A DNA stretch of 64,000 nucleotides from Haliclona indistincta (Eukaryota > Porifera > Demospongiae > Haplosclerida > Chalinidae), in the NCBI GenBank assembly GCA_964017065.1, contig OZ024784.1, forward strand, positions 16,287,152-16,351,151, given 5' to 3'. Position 1 is the stretch's first letter; each line of letters starts with the position of its first letter. A program made the position numbers and the translations under genes. The notes under the pieces were generated by a model, which saw only the letters and a list, made by a program, of their open reading frames with translations, ran no database searches and was not told the origin of the DNA. Shown here in pieces: positions 34,098 to 44,300 of the stretch.

Positions 34098-34603
34098 TCA
34101 TTGATGGTTATCCTCAGCTTCAAATTCTCGAAGCTGTAAAGCTTTGCGCAGTAACTGTACTTCATTTTCCAGTTCTGTGAAACGTTTTTCAAGCAAGGCA
34201 ATTTCAGTAGTTGTGGTTGCAGTTGATGAAGAATCCAAGGAACAACCCCCTACTTCATCATCATCATCATTCTCACTTATCATCATACTGACTATAGCCT
34301 CAACAAGTCGCCTATCATTTAACTTTGAAATGGATTCCAAAAGAGAGCGGTATGTAGCATCTTTACCTTTCTGGCGAATCCACAGGAGCAGAATTTCTAT
34401 TTTCTTATACTGGCGAGTGTTTGTATCAACAGGAATGCAATTGAAGATATCATGAGGTTCTATCCCAAGGACGAACCCAAGGTGTACTGGTTCACACATA
34501 GTCTTTCCAGCGACCTCAATTAGCACTTTGATACTTGGCAATTTGCAGAGTAGTGATGCAGGCAGGTTGTTCCACTCTGGCTCAGCGGGCCTCGATTTCT
34601 TAA

Positions 34604-35213
34604 GGGTGCACGCAACTAATTAATATTCACGGCGCTGCGCGTTGCTATGGTCAGTGTTTCTGGAAAACTAAAGCAGCAGACAGAGCGATATTAGCAGTAT
34701 AGCAAGTGCGTCTTGATAGCTACTCGTATCATGAAATTTAACGGCCTGGCTTGCTCGCAAGAAAACGGAGAGACGCGGTCCATTGTCGAAGTGTTTATGC
34801 ATAAAACTCGGCGGCAAAGACTTCTGTGAGCTCAAGATTCCAGAAATGCAAGTTTCGATAAAGCTACAATCTAATAACAGAGCGATTTTTTCGCTAGCGC
34901 GCCTAGAAAGCACCGTTGCCCTTCGAGCAGCATGGATTTTCCCGTTTTTCTCGGCAGTGTGGCGTTTATTTAGAAAAATCGTTCTGTTACGGTATAGCCC
35001 ACGTGTTGACGATCGCGTAGAGCTAAAAGACATCCAGATCCAGTGTGCAATGGCGAAGTTTTATGCCAAAATGCGTATTGGCAAGGTCAGCACCATTGGA
35101 ATGCTAGCGTTGCTATTGGCTGTGGTTTGTCGTGTAAACAGTTGCTATGTCAGCAACCACACAATAATTATATTCATAGCAGCCGCTCTGTTGCTAGTTG
35201 CGCGCGAGCACCC
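34604..35213. mobile_element. TTAA-targeting non-autonomous element, 610 bp
   Basis: The element starts GGGTGCACGCAAC and ends GTTGCGCGCGAGCACCC, with TTAA on both sides (34,600-34,603 and 35,214-35,217). The empty site exists in paralogue D4 (TTTCTTAATAGCC at about 22,933). A TTAA duplication points to the piggyBac type of transposition. Both strands have ORFs of about 120-144 codons with no recognisable domain; I regard these as chance. Confidence 0.88.
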
Positions 35214-35279
35214 TTAATAGCCTTAATTATTGCCCTATTACATGTATAAATATAATTTTAATAATAACAGCCGAATAAT

Positions 35280-36234
35280 AAGGGAGGGCGGGGTAATTTC
35301 GCTCACGGGGTAATTCCGCTCATTCCAAGGTCGAGCAGCTGATGCCTGCAAACAAGCAAGCGAACGGCAGCAGCAAAGTGCTGAATAAATTGCTACACTA
35401 TATAGCTATACTGAACTGCTGAAGCAAGCGCATGAGCTTGCTTTCTTTTGATAAAAAAATTTATATCTTTTCATCATGGTAGACGAAAAACTACAAAAAA
35501 ACTTCCTAAAACTTACTTAGCTCAATCATGCTTTATACTCAGAGCCTCGTGTAAGCATAGAATGGATTATTAACAGTCAATTATACTATTTAAAAAGTTT
35601 GGGATGCTCAGACACTCCAGATCTCTGACTGCAAGCGGCTTTGGAGCGCACTCACGAGGAAGGAATTTTTAAGAGGTGTGGCTTGCTGAAATCACGACAG
35701 GAAATGAATGTTTTGAAAAAGTATGCTGAGCGAGGAGGAAGAATGGCTCTGTGACTTCTGTCAGCGACATGATTGTTAATCACAACAACTGGAACTCGGT
35801 TTTCTATGACTCATCACTTATTCATCCATGTTTATTCAGCATTCTGATTTCATGTTCATATTCCACGAATAATTGGCTGCTGACTCACATGATTGCGCAC
35901 GAATACTGTCAGAGATTATTGGGAAATAGTATAGAACCTTTCTTTAACGGCTAGAAACCGTTTCCCCTAGCAATTCCTCTTCACGATAGAAAAAGCGTGG
36001 TGGGCGGAATTACCCCGAAAAAATAATTTGGGAATTTTCTCAGTAATTAGGAAAGTCAAGCTGCTGTTATTATTAACGGTGATAGTGACTTGCTCTAGTT
36101 GCAACCAGTAAGAGCACTTAGATTGACCTACAAGATCCTGCTATTGGTTGTTGGAAAGATTGTTCTCTGCTGGAGTAAAGCAGCTCTTAAGTTGGAAACA
36201 CGGAAGTGTGGGCGGAATTACCCCGCCCTCCCTT
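35280..36234. mobile_element. 955-bp inverted-repeat element in intron 1 of D7
   Basis: Ends are AAGGGAGGGCGGGGTAATT and its reverse complement AATTACCCCGCCCTCCCTT. AATAAT flanks both sides (35,274-35,279 and 36,235-36,240). A second copy of the GGCGGAATTACCCCG motif lies inside, near 36,000. There is no transposase. Confidence 0.85.
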
Positions 36235-36240
36235 AATAAT

Positions 36241-36507
36241 TATTATTGACAACTTGAATCTATAATAGTCTATTGGTATTGCTAATACCTACCATAATAG
36301 AAGGCCCGGGGTACGCACGAGCGCGACCAAGAACCAGGTAGAACACTAAGGACAGAGCTAGCTGGCAGCCTGGCAAGTCACTAGGGGCTTGGTCACAAGC
36401 GCAGTCCCCGCATTTGTGTGGGGTCACGGGTAAACACAATTATGCCTTTGATATGAATGTGCACACATAATTCATTGCTGCAGTTAACTTTATGGTTTAC
36501 TGAATAG
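36241..36507. promoter_or_regulatory. Duplicated 5' flank of death-domain genes D4 and D7
   Basis: 36,260-36,435 aligns with 22,985-23,205 (CTAGGGGCT, GGTCACAAGCGCAGTCCCCG, GGGGTCACGGG). It sits just upstream of the proposed ATG-only exon in both copies, so it is the likely core promoter region. The GC-rich CGCAGTCCCCGCATTTGTGTG string is the best conserved part. Confidence 0.5.
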
Positions 36508-38648
36508 CTAGTTCCTAAAGCCAGAGCCCAGTAAACTGCCTAGTGTCTCCAGTAGACCAGCTGATGATGATTGTACTGTACTTTCCCCCTCTCTCCACTG
36601 TGAGTGGTGACTACGGGTACCACTGTAGTCTCCATACACCTGTCCGTACTCCAGCCGATCTCCTAGCCCAAGATATGGAACTCTATTAATGTCCTCTACC
36701 TCCTCCCACTCCTCAATGGAGCTCCCATCAATATTTCCCAATAATTCTTCTTCATCAGTGCTACAGCTAAGAGACTTTTGTAGCAGTCCGTCTTCATCAG
36801 CTGAGTGTAAGAGAGGAGGACTGTTGTCCCAGTCATGCACAGATGAGCTCTCTTGAGGAAAATGAGGAGTAGAAGATGTGTGTTGGAGAAGATGAGAATG
36901 ACAAATATAAGGTCCACACCTTGAAGAAAGAAATGAAAAAAGTCGTTGAGTAAAGGAATCTGTTACCTGCCAAGATTTTCATGATGTACTAAACTGAGCA
37001 AATTATCCAGTACACGTCCTACAGTAAGTCTTTCAATAGGAACCAACTGCAGGGAATAAGATAGTCACTGAGCCTGCGCTTGCTCTACTTGCTGAGAACT
37101 ACGATCCTTTCCCACCCAAGATGATTAGATAAACGTGTCCAGCTGTTCATCCAATCATCAATAGGTGGGAGAGGGTCAGCATCTGGCCCCACTCACCTGA
37201 GTGAAACACAAATACATAACATTATCATTTAACTTGTTTAGTGAAGTCAACAGTGCTCTCAGTCTTCTCTCAGTTTTGCCGTACTCACTAGAAATTTATT
37301 CTTGAAATAATCAAAGACATATTATTATTAACTAACTATCACTTACCAAAGAGCTAGAGGCAGAAATATAGGATAAGGTAGTGGTCTATCCAGTAGACTG
37401 GATACCAGTGTGACACAATGCACCACACATGTCATAGCAGCTGGTACTGATGTGTGGAGGTGCGAGTGCTGAGACGGTATAACATCATCGTGACAGTCTG
37501 CAGTGAATAGGTTAAATAGCATAGAAATACCTTACAACAGTACCTTGTAATTTTTGAGGTTCCTTCCTTTTCTTCACTAATATGCACAAAAATAACGAGT
37601 GAGTGAAATTCTAATAGTGATTATTCTTACCCAAGTCAATGTATCCAGACATATCACCGTTTGCCGGCAAGAAGCCATGACAGATATGAGCCAATGGAGT
37701 GATACAAGGAGTAGAAACATCACTCAACACCCAGTCATCTTCCTCTAACCCTTGATCTTCTGTTGACACATCCAAGTTGCCGTTGACTGATTGTTCAATT
37801 GATATCGGGAAAACCCATTCTACAGCACGTCTAACAAGCTGTCTTCTAAGTGATACCAGTTCATTTTCTGCGCCATGAGCCAGTGTCTGCTTCCTTGAAT
37901 ATTCCTTCTGTGAAATAACAAACAAGTACATAGACATCACTAAAAATAGTGTAGAGATTGTTTGCTACGTCCATATTATGCTTTCTGTGCTACGGCAAAA
38001 GCTAACACGATCCTAAAACATGATTGCAACATGTACCGTGGATCAATCATTCATGTAGTATAACATGCATTCTCAGGATATACAGCACATCACTAGGAAT
38101 CCAGCAATACAACACATTGACAACACGATTAGTGTCAACAATGACAGGAAAATTCTATAACACTAAAAGTTGCACTATGACTATTACCTTAGCTGACTGG
38201 ATCTTTCTTGTAAAATCTCTTCCCTTTGCCCTTTTTAGTCGTTCCTCCCTCCTCTCATTAGCTCTCTTTAGCAACTCCACCTCCTCCTTCACTGTACAGC
38301 AAATGGTGATCATTATCCTGTGCTGTCTATCACTCTCACCTTTAGCTAACTGTCCTCTCTTCTTCTCACACTCGTCTCTCAACAGCCACAAACTTCTTTG
38401 CAGCAACAGTACACGAGCATGCTGTACAATCAGATCACCAGATCAGTCAAAATACCGTCCAATTCTCACCTTGTTGCAAATGATCTGGTGTTCTCTCGCT
38501 AGAGAGACCAATCTGAGCTCACAAGAGAAGACAGCTACCCGTAAACTAAAGTAGCATACAAAATCTTCTCCTACCTGTCCCTTGTATGCTCTGTCGCTAA
38601 CTGGGAACAACGCAGTTGCTCATGACAATCCTCACAACGACAAGCCAT
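36508..38648 (-). CDS. ATG14: ATG14 (Barkor), autophagy-specific subunit of PI3-kinase complex I
   Basis: The start is ATG 38,646-38,648 (MACRCEDCHEQLRCSQLATE), a short cysteine-rich N-terminus as in ATG14, where cysteines help ER targeting. A coiled coil follows over exons at about 38,480-38,160 and 37,930 (LQRSLWLLRDECEKKRGQL, VKEEVELLKRANERREERL) that would contact Beclin 1. Then comes the ATG14 core: VEWVFPISIEQ, LPANGDMSGYIDL, LVSSLLDRPLPYPI and HHENLGRCGPYICHSHL, matching the human NNGDYSAYY and EHLGRSGPF regions. The C-terminus (SSSAGLLETLGSLLGSGFRN) is an amphipathic segment like the human BATS domain, which senses curved PI3P membranes. ATG14 directs VPS34 to phagophore sites. The exon around 37,090-37,170 is not fully resolved. 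Its 3' end is copied twice upstream (29,041 and 32,817). Confidence 0.88.
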
Positions 38649-38728
38649 TCACGTAAATAATAGGAGTGGCTACCACACCCACAACAAATGTGCAATTTGC
38701 AATGATCGATGACACTATAAAGCTACTA

Positions 38729-40081
38729 CTACAAGTCCTCGTCTTCTGAGTCAGAATCCTTGAGAGCCTCCTGCATACAAACAGAAAATTATGACAAATA
38801 ATGCATAACACAACACACCTTAGCATATGCCTCAGCCTGTGATCGAATGTCACTGGGCACAAAGCGATGGTTCCCATCAGTGACTACAAGAGAGAGGAGA
38901 TTCATAAGGTACTAGCAATGGCTGCATAGCTCACCATCTCCTACCCAGCTCAACTCAAGTTCAAATGCCTTATCCTTCACATCATCATGAACTGAATGAA
39001 TGCTGTCAGTCAGGTCAAGGTCAAAACAATGTGTACTTATGTACAAGAGAATAGAAACAGGATGGATACGTCTTAGCTATCTCTCTAACAGCCTCTTCAC
39101 ACGACATGTCCTGCAACTAAACAACAAAACAGTTAAAGTGTTGATCATACTATTGCAAGACGTACCTTCAACTTTTCAATCTCGGTTTTAGCAGCTTGTC
39201 GTGCTTTTCCTATTGCGCAACCAAAATAACCCTACACACAGTGTACCTAGAGCAACAGCACTTATATACTCATCTACTCACCCATGATACTCCTGAAGGA
39301 TCAACCATATACAGCCGTGGACCATCTGCATTAGCTGACGAAAACATCACACTACAACCAACTGGACGATATGAGCCGTATAATGTGTATGCATGAATGT
39401 AGCCTGAAACTCTATCAACAAGATTCTGGAGAGAAGCGAAAGAGCAGGTCACAGGGAATGAGGAATACAAATCATTACCTTTAGTGGAATAGGTTGATCA
39501 AATGTGAGTCTATAGTTAGCTGCCTCATCTCTGGCTATCTTGACAAGCTAAACACAATGAAAATAATAATAATAATTATTATAGTTTAGCTTCTAAGTTA
39601 AACACTTACCTTTCTTGCATCTGCAACAAGACCGGCCACAGCCTTTGATTATTAAAAAAAAACGATTATAAATTTGAAAATCATTTTTATTTTTCGTACC
39701 ATTCCAATATGTCTATCCACTGTAAAAATTCTTTTATTGGAGCCCTCTTCGTGCAGTTTAGAGGTCACAAGCTTCTCTACTCCAAAAACAACACCATCTT
39801 TGCAGCGGAGACCAACAGTCGTGCTGATGATGATGGAGATAAGGAAATCAGTGCAAGTGAAGGATACAATCAGTAAGACATGAAGACAATAATGATCAGT
39901 ACTTGTTATACAGAGTTTTCTCACCCGCTGTTTTCAACAGCTTTGGCGGCATATTCGATCTGGAATACTCTGCCGTCTGGAGAATAGGTCGAGGCGCTAA
40001 GATCATACTAGAAATAAATGAGATTAAGTGACATTTAGGTCAAAGAGCCCTTTATCTCACCCCAGTACCAATGGAACTCAT
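38729..40081 (-). CDS. PSMA3: Proteasome subunit alpha type-3 (alpha-7)
   Basis: Begins [20 protein letters not shown] (ATG 40,079-40,081), which includes the alpha-subunit N-terminal signature that gates the 20S pore. It continues with [87 protein letters not shown] and [17 protein letters not shown]. It ends in an acidic tail DSDSEDEDL. Length is about 255 residues as in other animals; at least seven coding exons with introns of about 50-100 bp. Alpha subunits are non-catalytic ring components of the cytosolic and nuclear proteasome. The ATG14 start codon lies only 80 bp beyond its stop. Confidence 0.96.
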
Positions 40082-40189
40082 TTCCAACAGAGATCTGCAA
40101 AGCTACTCGTGGCCCTCAAATCACGTGCACCAACAAAATTGTTCTAAATAAAGCTCACAAACAACCCCGCCTACATTTCTGCTGTAACG
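40082..40189. promoter_or_regulatory. Bidirectional promoter, PSMA3 / SPT small subunit
   Basis: 108 bp separate the two divergent start codons, so both promoters must share or overlap here. It includes CAAATCACGTGCACC, with a CACGTG E-box at about 40,120. Confidence 0.6.
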
Positions 40190-40494
40190 ATGAGTTCTGC
40201 CAGAGGTGATAGGAGAGTAGAGAAGTCATCTAGGCGCTCCACGGAGTCCTGGTGGCAATGGATTGCACGCAAACGATATCAACTGTGGGTTCTCTGTGCG
40301 ATGAACTTTTTAGATCCCCATGAACAGAAGATTATGGGTGAGGTTCTTAGACGTTGACCTTTAATTGCTTCACTTTTTACTTAAACACCACAGTGCTGAT
40401 CGGGATCCTACTGGTGCTGGCGTTCCTGTATGCTATATGTGTCTATGTACCTCCTCACATTCTCCACTTGGCTCATCTTGCAACTCACAGCTAA
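40190..40494 (+). CDS. Serine palmitoyltransferase small subunit (SPTSSA/B-like)
   Basis: Two exons (40,190-40,337 and 40,394-40,494, phase-1 intron with GT-AG) encode 82 residues: MSSARGDRRVEKSSRRSTES, then WWQWIARKRYQLWVLCAMNF, LDPHEQKIM, VLIGILLVLAFLYAICVYVP and PHILHLAHLATHS. The YQ-LxxAxxxLxPxE...Y..YVPxHI pattern and two hydrophobic segments match animal ssSPT proteins. These activate the SPTLC1/SPTLC2 complex in the ER and set acyl-CoA choice for the first step of sphingolipid synthesis. The N-terminal extension is about 20 residues longer than human SPTSSA. It is head to head with PSMA3 and converges on DNAJC24. A vs B type cannot be assigned. Confidence 0.85.
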
Positions 40495-40653
40495 CAATTA
40501 TCAAAAATATGTATTTCATTTTACCCAAATGAAAATAATTATCGATTCTTTTATTAATACCCAGAGTTTGATTTATTGATGCTTTGCAGTCATGCTACGG
40601 TTTGCTAATCAGATGCAACACAGGCAACCAGCTTGCATCCCATTATTATAGCA

Positions 40654-41168
40654 CTAAGTTTCACAGTCCACCACTTCAATAACCAATGAGCAAGTATCAC
40701 ACTCAATCAACACACTTGATTGTTTCTCTGTTATTGTCAACTCCTCCTGCCTCACTACATACACACCCCCACACCTACACTCCCACCACCATCCCTCATC
40801 GTCTTCCTCTCTGTTCATCGTCGACAAAGAAACTGACTCGTTTACAACCCATTTCTTTGTCGTAGAATCGGCCTCTTGTCTCACATCCAGACTTTGTCTG
40901 CGGTCTGAGTCTAAGAGTAGTTCATACGCTGCAGACACACGCTGAAACTGTTCTGTAGCTTTGGCGCGAGCCTCTTCGCTCACGTGACCACGAAGCCGGT
41001 CTGGATGACACTAACATGTAAAATTCGTTAAGCACGAGTAGCACGATTCCTGAATACCTGTTTCGCTAGTTCCTGAAATCGTCTCTTGATATCACTCTTT
41101 TCTGCGTTCCTCTGAAGACCAAGGACCTGGTACGGATCCTGTACAGCTCTACAAAGACCAGCAGCCAT
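40654..41168 (-). CDS. DNAJC24: DPH4/DNAJC24, J-protein with CSL zinc finger (diphthamide synthesis)
   Basis: Two exons (41,168-41,058 and 41,010-40,654) give about 155 residues. The J domain has DPYQVLGLQRNAEKSDIKRR, and the HPD motif (CHPDRLRGH) starts exon 2, followed by AAYELLLDSDRR. The C-terminal CSL zinc finger has CRCGGVYVV and CDTCSLVIEV. This two-domain layout is specific to DPH4, which supplies electrons and chaperone function for the Dph1-Dph2 step of diphthamide formation on eEF2. Upstream in-frame ATGs at 41,180 and 41,210 are possible starts. 151 bp separate its start from the INO80 stop. Confidence 0.93.
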
Positions 41169-41318
41169 GACAGTTTGCATGCGGACACGAAAACGTGACG
41201 TAATTTTCAACGTATTTACTTAACGGATAATAACAAAACCGTTTTTTTACCCATCACAAGATGACTGCAGTGCTGCTATGATCTAGAATGTTATAATACA
41301 TGCACCAGAGTCTGATGA

Positions 41319-44300
41319 TCACTTGGTGACCAGTGTCCTAGCTGAAGGTGGGGTGATTGAAATGGCAGGTGGTAGCGGACTGGGACTTGGTGAGGATTGT
41401 CTGCTGTTACTGTACAGTAGTTCATTGTGCGGAGAGGAGTTAGCTACAGCTTGGTGATTGTTAGTAGAAGTTGAGGAGGGAGAGGAATTGCTGTGATGAA
41501 AAGGAAGAGAGAATGCATGGTGGGTAGGAGTTGAGCGACCACTTGCAGGCTTCTTCGACTTGGGGACACGGAGAGAGCTGTTCTTGCCATGTCTCTTTGG
41601 AACTCTAGTAGGTGTGTCTGCACCTCGCTTCCTAATATTGTTCGATCCAGTCTCTACAGTGTCTTTTCCGTTGGTTAGGAGGTCACTCGTAAGAGAAGTA
41701 GTGCTACTGGGTCGACTAACTCCAGAGGGTGACGGAGAAATGGAGTGATGATTAGAAATAGCTTTCTTAGACGGAGGAGTTCCTTCAACAGACTTGACGA
41801 TGTTTTTTCTCTTCTTTCCCTTCTTCTTGAATTGTTGCTGCTCTTCTTGTGCCTTCCTCTCAGCTTGCTTAGTGAGGACTAGAGAGAGAAGAGACTACAA
41901 TGAGCAGCAGTTAGGAGGAGGCATCACTCACATCTAGTCTCCATCTCATCATCGTCCAGCAACAGTGACACCACCTCCTTCGGTTTGAGGGTATCAGACT
42001 TGAAGTCGCCTCCAGATATGACCATGTTCTGAATCTGAGAGAGAACAAAACAGGCAAACAGTTTTCACACCACACCACACACACATGTGCAAGTACTCTT
42101 ACCTCACTCTTCTCTCTGGCTCTCTGTAGGATACGTTCCTCAATAGAACCCTGTACTATTAGTCGGTAAACAGTGACCTGCTTGGTTTGACCAAGCCTGT
42201 GGGCACGGTCCATAGCCTGTATTAGAGTGATAAAGAGCAACATGAGACGAGGTTGTGTACGGTACCTGTTGATCCACAGTCGGATTCCAGTCACTATCAT
42301 AAAAGATGACAGTGTCTGCAGCTGTCAGGTTAATTCCTAGTCCGCCAGCTCTTGTGCTCAACAAAAACACAAAAATATCCGACTTTGTCTGAAAGTCTTC
42401 CACCATGTCGCGACGGTCGCTAATCCGCGACGATCCATCCAAGCGTATGTATCGATAGCATCGATATCCCATGTATTCTTCAAGAATATCAATCATTCGT
42501 GTCATTTGAGAGTATATGAGCACACGATGGCCCTCTAGCTTGAGTTTAGACAACAGCTTGTCCAGCACTGACATTTTACCACTGTCTGTGACGATACACT
42601 CTTTATCTAACGAGAGAGGGAGGGAGGAATCAATGCAATATCACTAGACATGTGTGTGCTAACCTGGTATCTGTGTACGAGACCATCCTCCATATGGTAG
42701 AGATTTTGCAAACCCTTTTGGTGAAGGAGAAGACAGCCAGAGAGTGTTCATGGGTGAAGGAGAGGGCTGGACTCCATGTTGAAGGGTGTTCTTCAAGTGC
42801 TGTGATCCTCCTCTTATCCACTCCAGTCTACTGTGCTCTGCCGAGCGACTCGAGACATTGTAGAGCTGACAGGTCACTAACACCTGAGCAAAAGAGATGA
42901 TGAATCATCCTTTAAGAATAGAGACTGGCTGACCTTAGAACAAGGAGCTAGCAGGAAGAGAGGCATTTCAGTGGGTATGCACTCTCTTATCTCCACCCTC
43001 TGACACGCCCCTCCATCACTCATACCAGTGAGAGAGGAAGGGTCCGTGGTCTCACTGACAGTTGAGCTGATCTCCTTTAGTTCAGCTATAGCTCTCTGTC
43101 CTCTTAGGGGCAGGAAGGAGTGCTGGGTGTGAGTATAGGTGTGTGATGTGTGACTAGTGAACACGAGAGGCTGTAGGACAGAGCTGTTAGCAATGGCGGC
43201 AGGAGACAGAGCAAACGACGGCCACAACAGTAGTGCAGATGAGGAGGAGGAAGATGAGTGCCAAACTCTTTGTCGATAGACATTGTGTGCATTGTCTAAC
43301 AGATTAGTGGATGCTTGTAACCTGTAGTTGGCACGGCACACACACACACACAGAGTATTGGCTGCTACACTGTGTTGCATACCATTGATGCAGTGGTCCT
43401 GTCATTATTGTAGCTGCTTGTGATGGCGATAGTCCAGAGAGCCTCAGAAACGACCACAGATCACTGGTTGAGAGTGAAGAGGAGTGGACGTGTGAAGAGG
43501 ACAGGACACCCAGTGTGATGACTAGCAGACTGGAGGAAAGGATAACACTGTTGCATACATCACCTTGTCATTCCTACCGTATCTGGGACAAGTTAGGTTG
43601 GATCAGCTCTTCATAAATCAGACGAGGATACCCACAATCATGCGAGGTCAAGTGCAAGGGAGAGTGCACATCACGATGCTCGAACAGGTCAGGATGATTA
43701 CACACCTGAGAGACGGGAAGAGCGATAAAAAACATGCACATCCAAGACACAATATCTGAAACCTTTCTGAACTGCATGACAAGGTTCATGAGATGTGAGG
43801 TAGAGTCCTTTGATATCTGTTGATTGGAGGAGTGTAGCAGGTCATCGATAGATATTCTCTCTCTGAGACGATGATAGAGTCTGCGCTGGCGAGTGGACAG
43901 GGAACATCTAAGGTGCACTTCAACCTGTGAGAGACATGAGATGATTGTAACAGAGAGTGGAGGTATTAGTAGTGCACTTTTTCAGCCATTTCATGTTCAA
44001 CGTCTTTTTTGATTCTGCGTAACATGAAGGGCTTCAGGATCATGTGGAGACGAGACAACTGATCTGTAAAGAGAAATAAAGTATGCACACATGATGGAAT
44101 GGTTGCTCACTCTCATCCAGAGCTGATCTCTTCTCGGCATGACTCTCGATATCTCGTGAGAACCACTCATTGAACTCCTCGTGTGAGTCAAACATTGTCG
44201 GCATAATGAAATGAAGGAGAGCCCACAGCTGAAGAGAAAGCGAGTGAGTGAGAACGAGACAAAGATTAGTACTAACTTCAGCCATAGTGTTCTGTATTGG

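Larger units (their letters stand above)
34098..36295 (-). pseudogene. Death-domain gene D7, disrupted by two inserted elements
   Basis: This is a close paralogue of D4 with a longer tail (coiled coil EIALLEKRFTELENEVQLL, end EFEAEDNHQ at 34,098). The expected ATG lies at 36,293-36,295, followed by GTAGGT as in D4. Exon 2 should start at about 35,220 with GCTATTAAG, but a 610-bp element (34,604-35,213) sits in its TTAA, nine bases into the exon. Reading through the element gives a stop after about 16 codons. A second element (35,280-36,234) lies in intron 1. The rest of the death domain (34,602-34,250) is open. Unless the insert is spliced out or an internal ATG at 34,541 is used, the gene is broken. 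Confidence 0.75.

Noticed and set aside
34668..35217. ORFs of 121 and 144 codons on opposite strands
   Set aside because: They lie wholly inside the TTAA-targeting element, overlap each other, show no domain, and no transposase motif could be seen.
38632..38877. Minus-strand ORF at the ATG14/PSMA3 boundary
   Set aside because: Shadow of the PSMA3 last exons and the ATG14 first exon.
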